Source: Collybiopsis luxurians FD-317 M1
Lineage: Eukaryota > Basidiomycota > Agaricomycetes > Agaricales > Omphalotaceae
Reading direction: 5' to 3'
Length of the DNA: 64,000 nucleotides
Assembly (NCBI GenBank): GCA_000827265.1
Contig: KN834766.1
Location: 491,061-555,060 of the forward strand
In this document: in pieces, positions 1 to 10,867 of the stretch
Position numbering within the stretch: position 1 is the stretch's first letter
Layout of the letters: every line of letters begins with the position of its first letter
The notes under the pieces: generated by a model
What the model saw: the letters and a program-made list of their open reading frames with translations, nothing else
What the model was told of the DNA's origin: nothing
Databases searched by the model: none
Position numbers and translations under genes: made by a program

Positions 1-1
1 A

Positions 2-476
2 CTAGCTCATCCCTCCGCTTCAGTCAATCCTTCGTCACCGACTATCCGGCCACTGCCGCCACCTCCGACTATCCCTGCTCATCCTTCTAGACCGTTATTG
101 TCCAATGTCCCATCCTCCACTGTCCCTCCTTTATCAAAGATTACTCTGTCGATGGTAAACGAAGCCGCAACACGACATGGGTATCCAATATCATATTGGG
201 AAGATCCGCCGGTCGGACCTGATCATCAGCCTGATTGGGTAGTACGGTGCATGAGTACGTCTATGTTTCTTCCGCCCATACACGAATGCCGTTCTTACAA
301 TCTTACCGCAAGTTGATGGTCATGAAAGAGGAAGGGGTGTAGGCAAGACCAAGAAAGATGCCAAAATGCAGGCAGGTCGCGAAGCGTAAGTTTGGATCTC
401 TTTGATTGACAAGTAATTGTGAATTCATGGGTGCATTTGTTTCGTTCCTAGTTACCTATGGATGAATAGACGATAG
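2..476 (+). CDS. dsRNA-binding domain protein, 3' part (5' end outside window)
   Basis: Exons 2-254, 313-385 and 452-476 join in frame across two introns (GTACGT...CAAG and GTAAGT...CTAG). The product starts with a Pro/Ser-rich stretch and then carries a double-stranded RNA binding fold: a helix around NEAATRHGYPISY, a strand with GPDHQPDWVVRC, and the diagnostic basic C-terminal helix GVGKTKKDAKMQAGREA. The last helix appears only after splicing out 255-312. Such small single-dsRBD proteins are common in Agaricomycetes; their RNA partners are mostly unknown. The frame is open to the window edge, so the true start lies upstream. If the second intron is not removed, translation stops at 387-389, five codons earlier in effect. 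The domain call is firm; the role beyond dsRNA binding is not known. Confidence 0.8.
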
Positions 477-805
477 AATCGCCAACTGATGATCCTGTGT
501 GTCGACTATCATATTTTGAATGTTAACAGTGTAACACTTTACCCATTGTCAGTATCTATGTAACTGTGGCTGGTCAAATATGAATTTGAGATACCGCTGA
601 TAATCGCGTGGGCGTTCATCTAAGCGCTCGTAGTGACACGGTTTTACCTGGGTCTCGGTCTTTCTTGACGTGTACCGCGAGTTTACGCCCATTGAAATGG
701 GCTCTTTCGTCTCTTATTCCGAATCTGAAGGTCGAGAACCTCTAGATTCAACCTGGTGCCGGTTGAGTAATTTCGCCCAATTGCAATGTTCGAGCTGACG
801 GAGTA
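477..805. other. intergenic, no gene seen
   Basis: No conserved frame. A possible short 5' exon (ATG near 693) leads towards the next gene but does not join it in phase by any GT-AG pair I could find. Confidence 0.4.
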
Positions 806-1723
806 GTGCAATCTAGCATTCTATCCAATGCACCAGTCGATATTGCTCGTCTTATATTGGAGTATGCTGCTCAGACTGACAGAAATACTGCCGCGTCACT
901 ATCTCTCGTATCCAAAGAGGTCAATAGCTGGGTTACACCCATCCTTTACAAAACGGTAGAGCTCTCCAAGCGTGTACACATAGAGATGGCTGAAAGAGGA
1001 TACGCCTCGCTGAGGTATACACGGACGCTTTTACTCCTGGACACCCAGATGATTTTGGAGAACGGGCTCTATGCTTTCATGGTCCCCGATCCTGACTTGC
1101 TGGTGGAATTCTGCCCCGCCCTTTCCGAACTGCACATCACCGAGAACACCGTCCGGGGCATCCACGAATATACCTGCTTCAGCCAACTGACTCGCCTCAT
1201 CGTTCACGGTCGCACCTTTCTTAGGCCTGGAGAATTCGTTTTCATTCCTGTATATCCATCTCTCACCCACCTCGCTTTCATTCACGACATCCCTCGCAAT
1301 TTTGCCAAAAACGCTGCAGATGTTCTGCCAAACATGACTCATTTTGCCTGCTCGTATCGTGTATCTGGATTGAACAGCGAGACCCCGACCCTTGAGACGT
1401 CCGGAATGCTCGCGGATGAGCTTGTGCGTTTACTCGACAATGTTTTACGAGTGCCCTTACTACGCGTTATCGTTGTGGTGGTGCAAGATTTCGCTGAAGA
1501 TCACTCCGGGACGACGCTAACAGATGATGAGCGGGAGATGTATATACATAGGCTACTGAAACGAGTACCTCAAAGGAGCAACACAAAGGTGGTTTTCTTC
1601 TATTTAACTTCAACAGAGAATCGAAAAAGCGATGATATGCCCGATCCTGAGCTATGGGATGCTTCCTCTAATCGCTCATTCTGGGCAAGGGCAGAGAATA
1701 TCGTGAGGTCCCGAGAGTGCTAA
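806..1723 (+). CDS. F-box-like protein, start uncertain
   Basis: An uninterrupted frame of about 305 codons. Residues 8-55 resemble the F-box-like segment of expanded basidiomycete families: APVDIARLILEYAA, then LSLVSKEVNSWVTPILY. A weak leucine-rich, beta-strand-rich tail follows. F-box proteins usually recruit substrates to SCF ubiquitin ligases through Skp1. The start is odd. The first codon of the conserved part is GTG at 806, the frame meets a stop at 764-766, and the first in-frame ATG lies about 60 residues inside. Either a short upstream exon supplies the start or the ancestral ATG has mutated to GTG. The body shows no other lesion. Confidence 0.65.
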   Translation: MQSSILSNAPVDIARLILEYAAQTDRNTAASLSLVSKEVNSWVTPILYKTVELSKRVHIEMAERGYASLRYTRTLLLLDTQMILENGLYAFMVPDPDLLVEFCPALSELHITENTVRGIHEYTCFSQLTRLIVHGRTFLRPGEFVFIPVYPSLTHLAFIHDIPRNFAKNAADVLPNMTHFACSYRVSGLNSETPTLETSGMLADELVRLLDNVLRVPLLRVIVVVVQDFAEDHSGTTLTDDEREMYIHRLLKRVPQRSNTKVVFFYLTSTENRKSDDMPDPELWDASSNRSFWARAENIVRSREC

Positions 1724-1824
1724 CTAAAATTACTAGACTATAGCTATTGCGTTTTGTGTATCATACTTCCGAGATTGTAGTACGAGAATTTTATCGATTC
1801 CGAGCAGGTTGAAGCTTGGCGGAA

Positions 1825-3759
1825 CTACTTTTTAGATTTTTCTACATAAACCTTGCAGCGTTCTCGCCAATGTAAGACAAAGTAATCTATTTGCTGTATC
1901 GGGGCTTGATCAAAATGACTGTAGAGCAGGTCAACGAAGTTCGGCTACACCATGGGACGACGATACGCACCCTTCCTCAGAAACGAGCTTGAGGTCAACC
2001 TTGCGAAAGAGATTCCCAAAGGTGAGGTACAATTCACACCATGCCAAGCTGCGAATAACAGCAACAGGTTGAAATCAGCCAAAAAAAACATCAACAAGTT
2101 ACAAGTACATACTTGAGTCCTAGACTAATCACATAGATCAATGGAAGCTCGACGATGAAAGAATCTAACCTACCAAATACGAGGCCCTTTACTAAATGGG
2201 CAGAAATATTGCATCATTTCCGTCGTATCTTCAACCAGCCAACGATCTGGATTGAATGTGTTTGGATCAGGGAAGACCTCAGGATTCATGTGCATGAATG
2301 CTGTACTCATTTCAACAATGGTCTTAAAAGCCATCAGTTATCAGATTGTACGATACTTAAGCGAAAAAAGACACTTGCACCAGCTGGAATTTTGAGACCT
2401 CCTATTGCAGGAGTCGTGGGCCCTACAACACGAGGAAGAGGATGGACAGCGCCAATAGCAAATCTAAGGGTTTCTCTGATGAATGCAGTCTAGTGAAACG
2501 CTTGTGAGTGAAATTTCCATATTTTTGAAATGAGCAAATGCATACCAGAAACGGCAGGTTTTCTAGAACAGCATGAGACATTGGCCGATCTTCGTCAGGA
2601 AAGGCTTCGCAAAGTTCTTCAAATAGTCTCCGGGAAATTGAAGTGTCTTTTGAAGCATGTATTGTCCCGATGTTCAGGGCATTTGAAGTGGTATCGGAAC
2701 CAGCAGAGAATAGGATGAATGCTTCATGTATTAGCGACATTCGGGAAGGGTGCTTTTGATCCTTTGTTTTGAAAAGATAGTGATATATTGTTTCATTAGT
2801 GGTCGTCTCGGATAAGCTTTGAGGGTCGCGTATCCAGCGGTCAATCTGGCTCTCAAGTGAACTTTTCAGCTCTACGAAACCTCTAAGCGGTGTGAAATAC
2901 CGCATTAAAAGATTTGGCGGGGTGTAAATGAGGAGTAAAACGCCTAAAAAAGGAAGATGCCTCATAACCCAAAAGAGCGCAACAGCCTCTTGAAAGCCCT
3001 TTGGCATGTAATGAGAGAAGCCAGGAGTATCGAGGGTGTCGAAACAATTATCAAAACAGTAGGAAGTGATTATGTCAGTGGTAAGAGAAAAGTAAGCGTC
3101 GCTGGTATCCACGCTTGACTCTGATGAGTTGTGATGTTCCTCTAACATTTGAATAAACTTGTGGACCTGCGACACACTGAGTGACTCTACTTTATACCAT
3201 AACAGACAGCACACCTTCTGCTGGATCATGTCTTCATGAGAAGTCACAGCTCGACGCGAAAATGCCGGCCCTACTAAGCCTCGCCTAATCTTTGCCTCTT
3301 GAGGGTCACGTAAAGCGAAGGAGGATAGGTCGGAATGAGGATTGATATTCTTATAGAATGCGGGCTCCTTGACCAACGTTGACCCATGCGTATATATATC
3401 ATGATAAGCTTGCGCATAGTTGAAATGAAGCTAGATGAAGGTCAGAAGAGTAAACAACATAATTGACCAACTAACCGTATTTGGGCCGACTCTGACTACC
3501 GGACCTGAGCAGATATCAGTCATTGAGGTCGATACGAGGATTATAGAATAGAAACAGCCTGCCTACCGTACTGCTTATGAAGTTTTTCGTATTGAGCAAC
3601 TAAATTTCCACCTTTGATAATGTTATAGTATGCCTCGTATCCCTCCGTTAACGCCGCCAGAGCTGGACCAGGATATTCACGAAGGGGATGGAAAAGTAGC
3701 CTGTAAAGCGCCAGTCCTGCGCAGTAGATAGACGCGAAAGAAACTAAAAGCACCAACAT
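1825..3759 (-). CDS. cytochrome P450 monooxygenase, 8 exons, about 518 aa
   Basis: Microsomal P450, expected to oxidise a small hydrophobic substrate using electrons from P450 reductase. On the minus strand the exons are about 3759-3567, 3504-3476, 3430-2546, 2489-2373, 2322-2174, 2124-2113, 2048-1971 and 1918-1825; all join in phase. Visible landmarks: N-terminal membrane anchor (MLVLLVSFASIYCAG), the proline hinge FHPLREYPGPAL, YGPVVRVGPNT, the I-helix AGSDTTS, K-helix RETLR, FNPDRW, and the haem loop FSKGPRICLG. The haem cysteine codon is itself split by an intron, and one exon is only 12 nt. The ATG at 3759 was chosen because it opens the anchor; the upstream TTG is not needed. The fourth intron has a weak donor (GTCTTT), the least certain junction. 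The CYP family cannot be named from sequence alone. Confidence 0.85.
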
Positions 3760-3823
3760 AAGCGAAAAGACCAACTCTTCAAAACGTGGGGATATTATGG
3801 GCAGACAGCTCAGGCTTTGATAG

Positions 3824-3832
3824 CTTTTATAT
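3824..3832 (-). promoter_or_regulatory. TATA-like box of the P450 gene
   Basis: Minus-strand ATATAAAAG lies about 65-70 nt upstream of the chosen P450 ATG, a normal distance for a fungal TATA element. Confidence 0.45.
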
Positions 3833-4128
3833 GATGACAGCTAGGGGATTGATTTCGGAAGCCTATTTTCGGCTCGAGAACTTGCTCGCGTGTTAATCAC
3901 GAGTGTCCGGAATGGCCCACTTGAGAAAATTTCAAGGAAAATCCAGCTCAGTTCGTTTGACCACTTTCTTCGAATTTGCAGTCCTGGAATCGAGACTCTG
4001 GGCAATTGCGTTGGGAAATTTTCACAGGTCAAAGCAAGATAAACTCTAGGGTTGGCCCCAAGCTTTTCGCTCGTTCTGTCCGAGGCTGAAATGAAAGAAA
4101 TGAAAGAACTGATGATGTTGATGTAAGT

Positions 4129-4150
4129 TAAGCGCCCAATCGGGCGCTTA
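4129..4150. repeat. perfect 9-bp hairpin
   Basis: TAAGCGCCC, a 4-nt loop (AATC) and GGGCGCTTA form a GC-rich hairpin just upstream of the hypothetical gene at 4193. No function is assigned. Confidence 0.5.
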
Positions 4151-4192
4151 TTGATTTGCTCGGCGCTTAAAACATGCGTTCGTCATCTTCCT

Positions 4193-4615
4193 ATGCCATC
4201 CTTTTTCGCCCAAACTTTTCGAGTACTTCTTAGCCCTACGTCTCCTACATATGGGCTTACGAAACTATGGTCTTCTTCTTCCAAATTACCTCGAATCGCC
4301 TCACAACTAGCTCTCAGTCTTACTGTTGGCGCCTTCTCTTATGATCTTTTGTTGAAGATTCGCATGCGGTGTAGATTTTGGCTTGTTGAGCGCTGCAGGC
4401 GTCAATTGCTCGAAATACAGGAAAAGATGCAGCTCTGCATGGAGGATCAACAAAGATTAAGCATTGTTATGGACTTTATGGAATTGCCGTTCCCCGAGGA
4501 AGACCTATCCGAATTGATTGAGCGTAAAGAGACAGGCGACGCTAGAGTCTTGGAGTTAATGGAGGCCATGAAGGCGTTATCAAGGACATTGCAGTGGACA
4601 CTCAGGTTTATGTGA
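4193..4615 (+). CDS. hypothetical protein, about 140 aa
   Basis: Not recognised. The ATG at 4193 opens a frame with a hydrophobic patch (residues about 38-55, LALSLTVGAFSYDLLLKI), which could be one membrane helix. A basic and then a charged helical half follows (RRQLLEIQEKMQ, and EEDLSELIERKETGD), which looks coiled-coil-like. The composition resembles a real protein more than a random frame. There is no paralogue in the window to confirm it. It sits between the P450 and the seven-helix array, divergent from both. Confidence 0.35.
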   Translation: MPSFFAQTFRVLLSPTSPTYGLTKLWSSSSKLPRIASQLALSLTVGAFSYDLLLKIRMRCRFWLVERCRRQLLEIQEKMQLCMEDQQRLSIVMDFMELPFPEEDLSELIERKETGDARVLELMEAMKALSRTLQWTLRFM

Positions 4616-5123
4616 CGGTCAGGTACGTGCCAGGAATCTACTTACAAATATGATACTGAGTCCCTCAGTCGGATGAGGTTTTGAAACGCATGCTGTGTCA
4701 TCCGTTTTCCGTAGAACGGAAGCGGATGGCAAGCAAGAGAGACTCTCAGTTGGTCCTTCTCTATCGACGCTGGGTATACCCAAGTGGAACCAGAAAGAAA
4801 TGCTTTTTCAGTTCCTGATGATATCCGAAGGACTCGGTTAAAACGGGACGATTTGAGGCACGGAGAACCAAGAAGAGGCGGAAGGTAGTTTTACAAGCCC
4901 GATGTCTGCAATCCCGAGAACCCATAGATTATAGGCCATTCAGCTGTGTATATTATGTCGATTTCGAAGACCTGTCACGGCCAAGTATCAGTAGATCCAG
5001 ACCTCGCATCACAAATGCATATGTACGTTTTGATCCTCGGTCCCGACTTACATCAGTGAGAGTACTAATACGTGTCGAACGTCAAGCGAATGCTCGTACT
5101 CTACAGTAAGAACAAATTTGGCT
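4616..5123. other. intergenic, nothing recognised
   Basis: No conserved frame or repeat seen between the hypothetical gene and the array of membrane proteins. Confidence 0.4.
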
Positions 5124-6641
5124 CTATATACTCTCCCTAACATCACCCCATGTAATTTTCGCGGAGGGAATCGGGGGGAGAAAGCTTTGATGATGCTTAC
5201 TATGACCACGCCTATGACTGGTATCAGCTTCAGGCCTGTCGCTCCCAATGGAAATTACAGATCGCCGTTCGAATTGCATGGTAGACTCGAGTTGTCTTGT
5301 GGTGGTACCATCAAAACCGGCGAGTTCCTGGTCGGAAGCAAACACTCTAATCGTTCTATCCAGGGATTGATTCTGGGTAATTAGTAGGAAGACGACCACG
5401 GGGTATATTCCCTGGACAAACTTGAATATAAGCTGCCAGATGAACATTCAAATGCTTCATGACAACATACAGCCAGCTGCGCGTTTACAGGCCTATATAT
5501 GTCACCTAATGTTCCTACTTTCAAAGGAATAACCATGGCTATAAGCAGTGTGGGCTATAGATTGTTTGGGCATTAAGTATGCTTTACTCTGAACAATTTT
5601 TGACAAACGTACGCAAGAAAGGGTGTACAATACTCCTGTTTCGATGAGGAGGGCGAATGTTTTACCGACTCTTGAGCGTATATCGGCGGTGGCATCTAGA
5701 TCATCCCGTATCTCATCCCGGTTTCTCCTGCAAAGAAAAGGGGGTATGAGCATCTAAGCTTAGCGTAAGACTTGATGATGGTTACCAACCATGCTTTGAT
5801 TGAAATCAACGATGTGGCGAGCGAGTTGGTCAATACAGACAATATTAGGGTTCCCACTTGTGTTACGTTGATTCCATGAGTCAGTCGGTCAATTACTGGC
5901 TCACTTCTTGTGTTTATAATCATAAGAGCAATGCGGATGGCGATTGTGGCAATCACAGAAACTAGTACGAGTAGCAAGAACAAATAATTAGGTCAGCTAG
6001 ATACTAAGGAACTGCATCCACGTACTTGTAGCCAGAACATAAATGCAAAAACACATCACAAGTGCCTTCGTGCCATCGACGGAACATAGAACCCAAGCAC
6101 GCCAAATGACTACTCCATCAGTGAGAACGAACTGCTCAGTCTCAGGTCAATCTACTCGAAGATCAATGAAGTGGCAGCTGTACACACATTGACTGCTACT
6201 ATTGCGCTGAAGAAGGCGATATACCTGGGAGGGCTTTGGGTATCTGGATCAGAGGACAGAAACCAAGCCTGGAATAATTGGATTAACGTAGAGATTGAAG
6301 CTAGCCAGTATGTTGTTGACAGTAGAAACATGAAAATAATCAATCCAAAGAGGACTTTCTGTGCTCTTGTCGCAAGTCCTCGACATCTGATCTCCAATTG
6401 AGAACCTGTGTTGAGTGGTTTGAACGGTAAGAGATGCTCACAACATGACATAAGAACAGCCAGGAATTAAGACGAGGTATATCCCTATTTATCGAACAAA
6501 TTATTCTGGCTTTATCGAGTTCACAAATGAATCAAACACACCATATATTAACGTATGTGGTATTATAGAAATGAGATGGCCGCCACTGTTATATAAAAAT
6601 TTTAATGCAAGCTCATGCTCCCCAGGACTACTTAGAGTCAT
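5124..6641 (-). CDS. seven-helix membrane protein, array copy A
   Basis: Intact member of an Agaricomycete-type orphan family of about 370 aa. It starts at ATG 6641 (MTLSSPGEHE). Exons joined by eye give, in order: helix 1 (HLISIIPHTLIYG); a short loop; RGLATRA; helix 2 (VLFGLIIFMFLLST); AWFLS; GVVIWRAWVLCSVDG; helices 4 and 5 with HGINVTQVGTLILSVLTNS and SLISIKAW; the charged loop RNRDEIRDDLDATADIRSR; helix 6 (FALLIETGVLYTLSC); GTLGDIYRPVNAQLA; helix 7 (GIYPVVVFLLIT); and a cytosolic-looking tail ending FLPPIPSAKITWGDVRES. I know of no experimental role; topology suggests a receptor, sensor or transporter. The other array members share intron positions, which confirms the exon calls. Confidence 0.75.
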
Positions 6642-7183
6642 CACAATCAGGCGACAGGTCGAGAAGAAAGAAGGTAGGAAAAAGAACGAGGAGAAGAGCA
6701 CGCCGCTCTACAACGAAATCCAATCATTGCAGAGGGTGCTTTTATGAAGGCCTTGCCGCCTTGTGCTGATGAAAGGAAAGAAAATTTATCACACGGCATG
6801 GCCCAAGATTTGATATAAGTAGTTTGGGCAGTGCTACTGTGAGGAGCCGAATAGATCTTCAGTGACTTTTCATACTGCCTCATCTCGTGGGACGTGATAG
6901 ATCATACGGGTTAGTCAACTCCTCGATGAACGGGCAAACCGCTTGACTTGGCAGAAGGGGTTCATCTTTAAACAGCCGGAAGGCAATCACTGTCTCTATT
7001 TAGGCAAAATTAGACCTCCTCGTTGGTCGCTTAGACCTCTGCCAAAGATATGGATAACAAACAAGCACGGTATAAAGATTGCACCGACGGAATGAACTCA
7101 TATACTTAGCTTGGTATCTACAGCTTTGACCACAGAGAACAAAAAGTCCGCCACACGTTTTCGTCGACCTCATCCCCTGAAGT
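6642..7183. other. spacer between array copies A and B
   Basis: Holds the presumed promoter of copy A and the 3' flank of copy B. No extra gene seen. Confidence 0.4.
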
Positions 7184-8695
7184 TCATGTAGAGAAAGCTG
7201 GAGGGAGGAAGTTTACGCCATGCTTGTCCTGCCAGTGTCCGCATGCCTCACGGTCTAGGTAGTTATCATCTTCCGAAAAGTGACTTCCGACGGAAACTGC
7301 AGACCGACGCTCGAAGTGCATAGTAGAATCGAGTTGTCTTGTGGAAATATGGAAGCCAGTTTGCTCTACCCCAGAAGCAAATGCTCTGACAGTTCGGTCA
7401 TAAGTTACCAGGAGGAGGACAACAATTGGGTAAATTCCCTGCACATGAGCTGTTTAGGGGTAACCAATGACTCAAATTTGGGATTGACATACAGCTAACT
7501 GAGTGTTCACGGGTGTATACAAATCGCCTAATGTCCCTTCCTTCAAAGGAATAACTGTGGATACAACGACTGTAAGCTGCATATTGCTTGGTGAACAAAT
7601 TGTCCTTCTTTTAACAGTGTTATCAAGACATACACAAGAGAGTGTGTATAGTAGACCAGTTTCAATGAGGAGGGCAAATATCTTTCCAGCTCTTGCACGT
7701 CTGTCAACAGCAGTATCCAAATTGTGCCGTATCTCACCGCGACTTTTCCTGGAGAATACACAAGAAATAAGTGAACCTGGTACCTAGGATAGGCTGGTAG
7801 ATTTCTTCAGGCTGGAACTGACCATGCTTTGATTGAAATTATTGTTGTGGCAGTAGAGTTGGTCAAGACCAATAACACTGTGTTTCCAACTTGTGTCACA
7901 TTGATACCATGGTTAAGTTGGTTGAATAATTCCCCAGTTTCTGTCTGTATGATCATTAGAGCAATCCGGATTGCAATTGTGGCAGTCACAGAGACTTCGA
8001 GTGGCGAAAAGGATGTTGAATTTAGTCAGCCAGATAAGCAACTGGGTTTGTACTCGCGCACCTGTTGCCAAAGAGAGCGAGCACAAGCAAATTTTCAAAA
8101 CCTTTGTGCCATCTACAGAACATAGTACCCAAGCACGCCAGACAACCACAGCATCGGTGAGAATGTACTGCTCAATCTCAAGTCAGTCTATAGGAACAGT
8201 AAAATGATGGCTGCATGCAGATTCACCAATACTATTGCATTGAAGAAGGTAATGTACTGAGGTTGTGTGCCTTGGGCATCTGGATCAGGAGATAGAAACC
8301 AAGCCTGGATCATCTGAATTAACTTGGAAATTGAAGCTACCCAGTATGCTGTTGACAAAATGAACATGAAGATTATCATCCCAAACACTGCCTGGCGGCC
8401 AAGAGTTTTCACACCCTTGTCGCAAGTCCTCGCTCTCTGATTTCTGACTGAGATACTTTCGGGATCCAGAATCAGAAAAACTCACAACATGACATATGAG
8501 CAAATGGAAATCAAGACTGCATATATTCCTGCCATTTGAACATCAAGAGGGCATTAGGCACTGGTAACTTGAACTAGCCAATGAGTTAAATAATGCACTG
8601 TATACAAATGTCTGTGGTATTATAGCGATAAGATGAGTGCTGTGATACAGTAGAGTCACTGCATGCTTGTGCTCTTCTGGACTGTTTAGAGTCAT
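7184..8695 (-). pseudogene. seven-helix membrane protein, array copy B (decayed)
   Basis: Aligns along its length with copies A, C and D, but is broken. Just after RGLATR the frame reads GTG TGA where the intact copies have an Ala codon plus a Gln or Arg codon. An insertion before the helix-2 part changes the frame, and the C-terminus stops at FLPPAFST, before the ITWGD-like end. Many differences from copies A and D are CG to TG or CG to CA changes. For example, the TTTCGATGAG and GGGCGAAT words of copy A read TTTCAATGAG and GGGCAAAT here. The decay is strongest towards the CpG-poor island to its right. Boundaries follow the homology. Confidence 0.75.
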
Positions 8696-10255
8696 CGCAA
8701 CCAGGCAACAAACAGAGGGTGCTCAGAAGTGACAAGGAGCAGAAGAAAGGGGGGAAATGCATTAAATGACTCCAAGTGGAGTTTTTGAATTTTTCACGGC
8801 CAAAATGCTGTCCCGGAGATATGATGAAATGCAACTGAACAATGATGCAGTGATCAGCAGAAAGATATTTGGAAGACGCCCTGAACTTGTCCAAATATGT
8901 TGATGAAATGCAGGAGATACAGTTTGACCAACTTAGGTCCTGCTGCTGGCTCCGGGCCTCAAAGTCTCGACATCAAGGAGCTGAGAAAGGAGGGACAGAA
9001 GTATGTTACCCAGCGCAGTCCAAGATCTGAATGCCGGAGTTTCAAGTTGAATGAATAGTATACAATTTTGATGAAGGCTTCACTGCCATGGACTAGACCT
9101 TGCTTGCATGTTAAAATTGAGACCGGCTTTGGCCCAATGTGGTGCCTGACAATGTCATTTGCCAATATGAGTGCAACGAAGGGGACTAGGCCTAGGGTAG
9201 ACAGGGAAACCTGACTTTTCTGGTATACATCACTTGCCTCACAACACCCCATCAATCTCAGAGAGACTCCAATAGTAATGATGAGCACGGAAATTGTTGA
9301 TGCAGTGACCCGGTGATAATTGTTGTATTTCTCAGATTAACATTACTAATACAATCCGGCACATGTACTTCCAAGTTGGATTACTCACCTACTGCAGACA
9401 GTATTACTCAGATATTAATAGTAGAAGTATGTAGAACTTTCTAGATACTGTGTTATGTAGTATATAAGGCCTACCTTGAGGCCAGTACCATAGAACAGAA
9501 TAATCATTTGTATCCAATATTCAAGTCTCACAACTCTTATCAAACCACTGCGCCACATTTCTACAATAATAATAAGGAAGATGGAAAGGAACATTGAATT
9601 GATATTTGTAGGGGTGGTGTCTTTGGTCTCACTCCACTTGTCTGCACCTATTTGAAACTATGTTATAATCTTTACATTCAACAGCAGGCTGAGTTATGAA
9701 GCTAAGCCTGATGGAAAACTCAGTCTTTGATGAACAGCTGACAGACACCGATGATGTACTATTGATTGTTAAAATGGTCTTGATCCTATCAAATTGTGTT
9801 TTCGCAACATGGAATAGACCAAGTTGCAAGCAAGGTGATCCAGATCTCCAACCCTTAAGAATGTGGTAACTGGTAAGTGGGGCTTTGCTGTACATTGCAC
9901 TGTGACATATACAGTTGCAGCCATCGAGAATAGCTTCAGAATACCAGCTGGTCTCAGTCCAATTACCTTGTCTGTCCTAATTAGAAAAGAACACTTTCTG
10001 CATTTTTGTGCACTTCATTTATATTTACCAATTTCCAAGACAATATTCTTAACTGCTTGAAATTCCAAACTCAGACTCACTATCCATGATTGTAACGTAT
10101 TCATGTAACCAGGAACCTGGCTAAGCCAGTGTGATACTACTAATAAATGGAATGCAATGGAGGAAACTCATCCTTATGGCCAGTTTTGCATGGGTGCGTA
10201 TGCCATGTTGGTCCTGTTTTAGTAACTGAATTGTCCCAAGATGGCTAATAGCATT
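8696..10255. other. CpG-poor, AT-rich stretch, no gene
   Basis: No supported coding frame; frames at 8959-9288 and 9629-9895 (minus) show no recognisable domain. CG dinucleotides are rare compared with flanking genes. I read it as old, possibly methylated, transposon-derived DNA. Confidence 0.45.
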
Positions 10256-10795
10256 TAGTGATGGCTCAGGTCAGCCAGGTCACATTGGGTTTTGGGTCGG
10301 GACCCTCGTACCAGGTCAGGTTGGGTCACAATATTCAACCTGACACTGACCCAACTGACCTGAGATGACCTGAAATGACCTGGCCAGTGAAGTGTTGAGT
10401 AATGTTTTCTTTATAAAAGAGGGACAACTGCTCATAAAATGTTCTTCTAGTTGAGTTGAAGACTATGATGTAATGAGATTTCAACCAAATCTCATTACAT
10501 CATAGCCTTCAGTTTTGATTGTGGGCACCAGCATCATACTTTTCATTTCAATTGCACAAACACATATAGTATATGAGTTTGTGCAACTGAAATTGAAAAA
10601 TACCATATAGTATATGGTCACAGTACAATCAATGAACATTAGGAATTTATTCAATTGATTGTGCTGTGACCTTAGCAATGACCCGAGTGCAGTAAAATCA
10701 GGTACCTGGGACCCAACTCCTTGGGTCTGGGTCATGAGTCAGGTTTGGGTCAGGTCAGGATTTGGAGTCCCGAACCTGACCCAAGCCCAACACTA
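10256..10795. mobile_element. hAT-like MITE, 540 bp
   Basis: Begins TAGTGATGG and ends CCCAACACTA, with subterminal copies of the words GGGTCAGG and GACCTGACCC in opposite orientation at the two ends. It is flanked by an 8-bp duplication, ATAGCATT (10248-10255) and ATAACATT (10796-10803), identical but for one G/A change. Eight-base target duplications and GGGTC-rich subterminal repeats are typical of hAT superfamily elements. It has no coding capacity, so it is non-autonomous. The interior is a chain of three hairpins (10458-10671). Confidence 0.7.
10458..10671. repeat. three consecutive long hairpins inside the MITE
   Basis: Hairpin 1: arms of 24 bp at 10458-10481 and 10487-10510, one mismatch, 5-nt loop. 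Hairpin 2: arms of about 22 bp around 10540-10562 and 10576-10599, one gap and one mismatch. The 17-bp perfect palindrome ACCATATAGTATATGGT at 10602-10618 follows. Hairpin 3: arms at 10616-10636 and 10650-10671, one gap and one mismatch. The few arm differences are mostly C/T or A/G transitions. Confidence 0.75.
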
Positions 10796-10867
10796 ATAAC
10801 ATTTATTTCTTGATTCCTTGATTTTGTCAATTTTTTTCTCATCCACATCTATCTTTGGTAGTAATGT

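Noticed and set aside
2155..2493. 112-codon plus-strand frame
   Set aside because: Antisense to the P450 exons that carry the K-helix and haem loop; explained as a shadow.
5118..5384. Plus-strand frame overlapping copy A
   Set aside because: Antisense of the conserved C-terminal exon of the membrane protein.
8959..9895. Possible fifth copy of the seven-helix family in the repeat island
   Set aside because: The frames there contain none of the family motifs; likely repeat-derived sequence.
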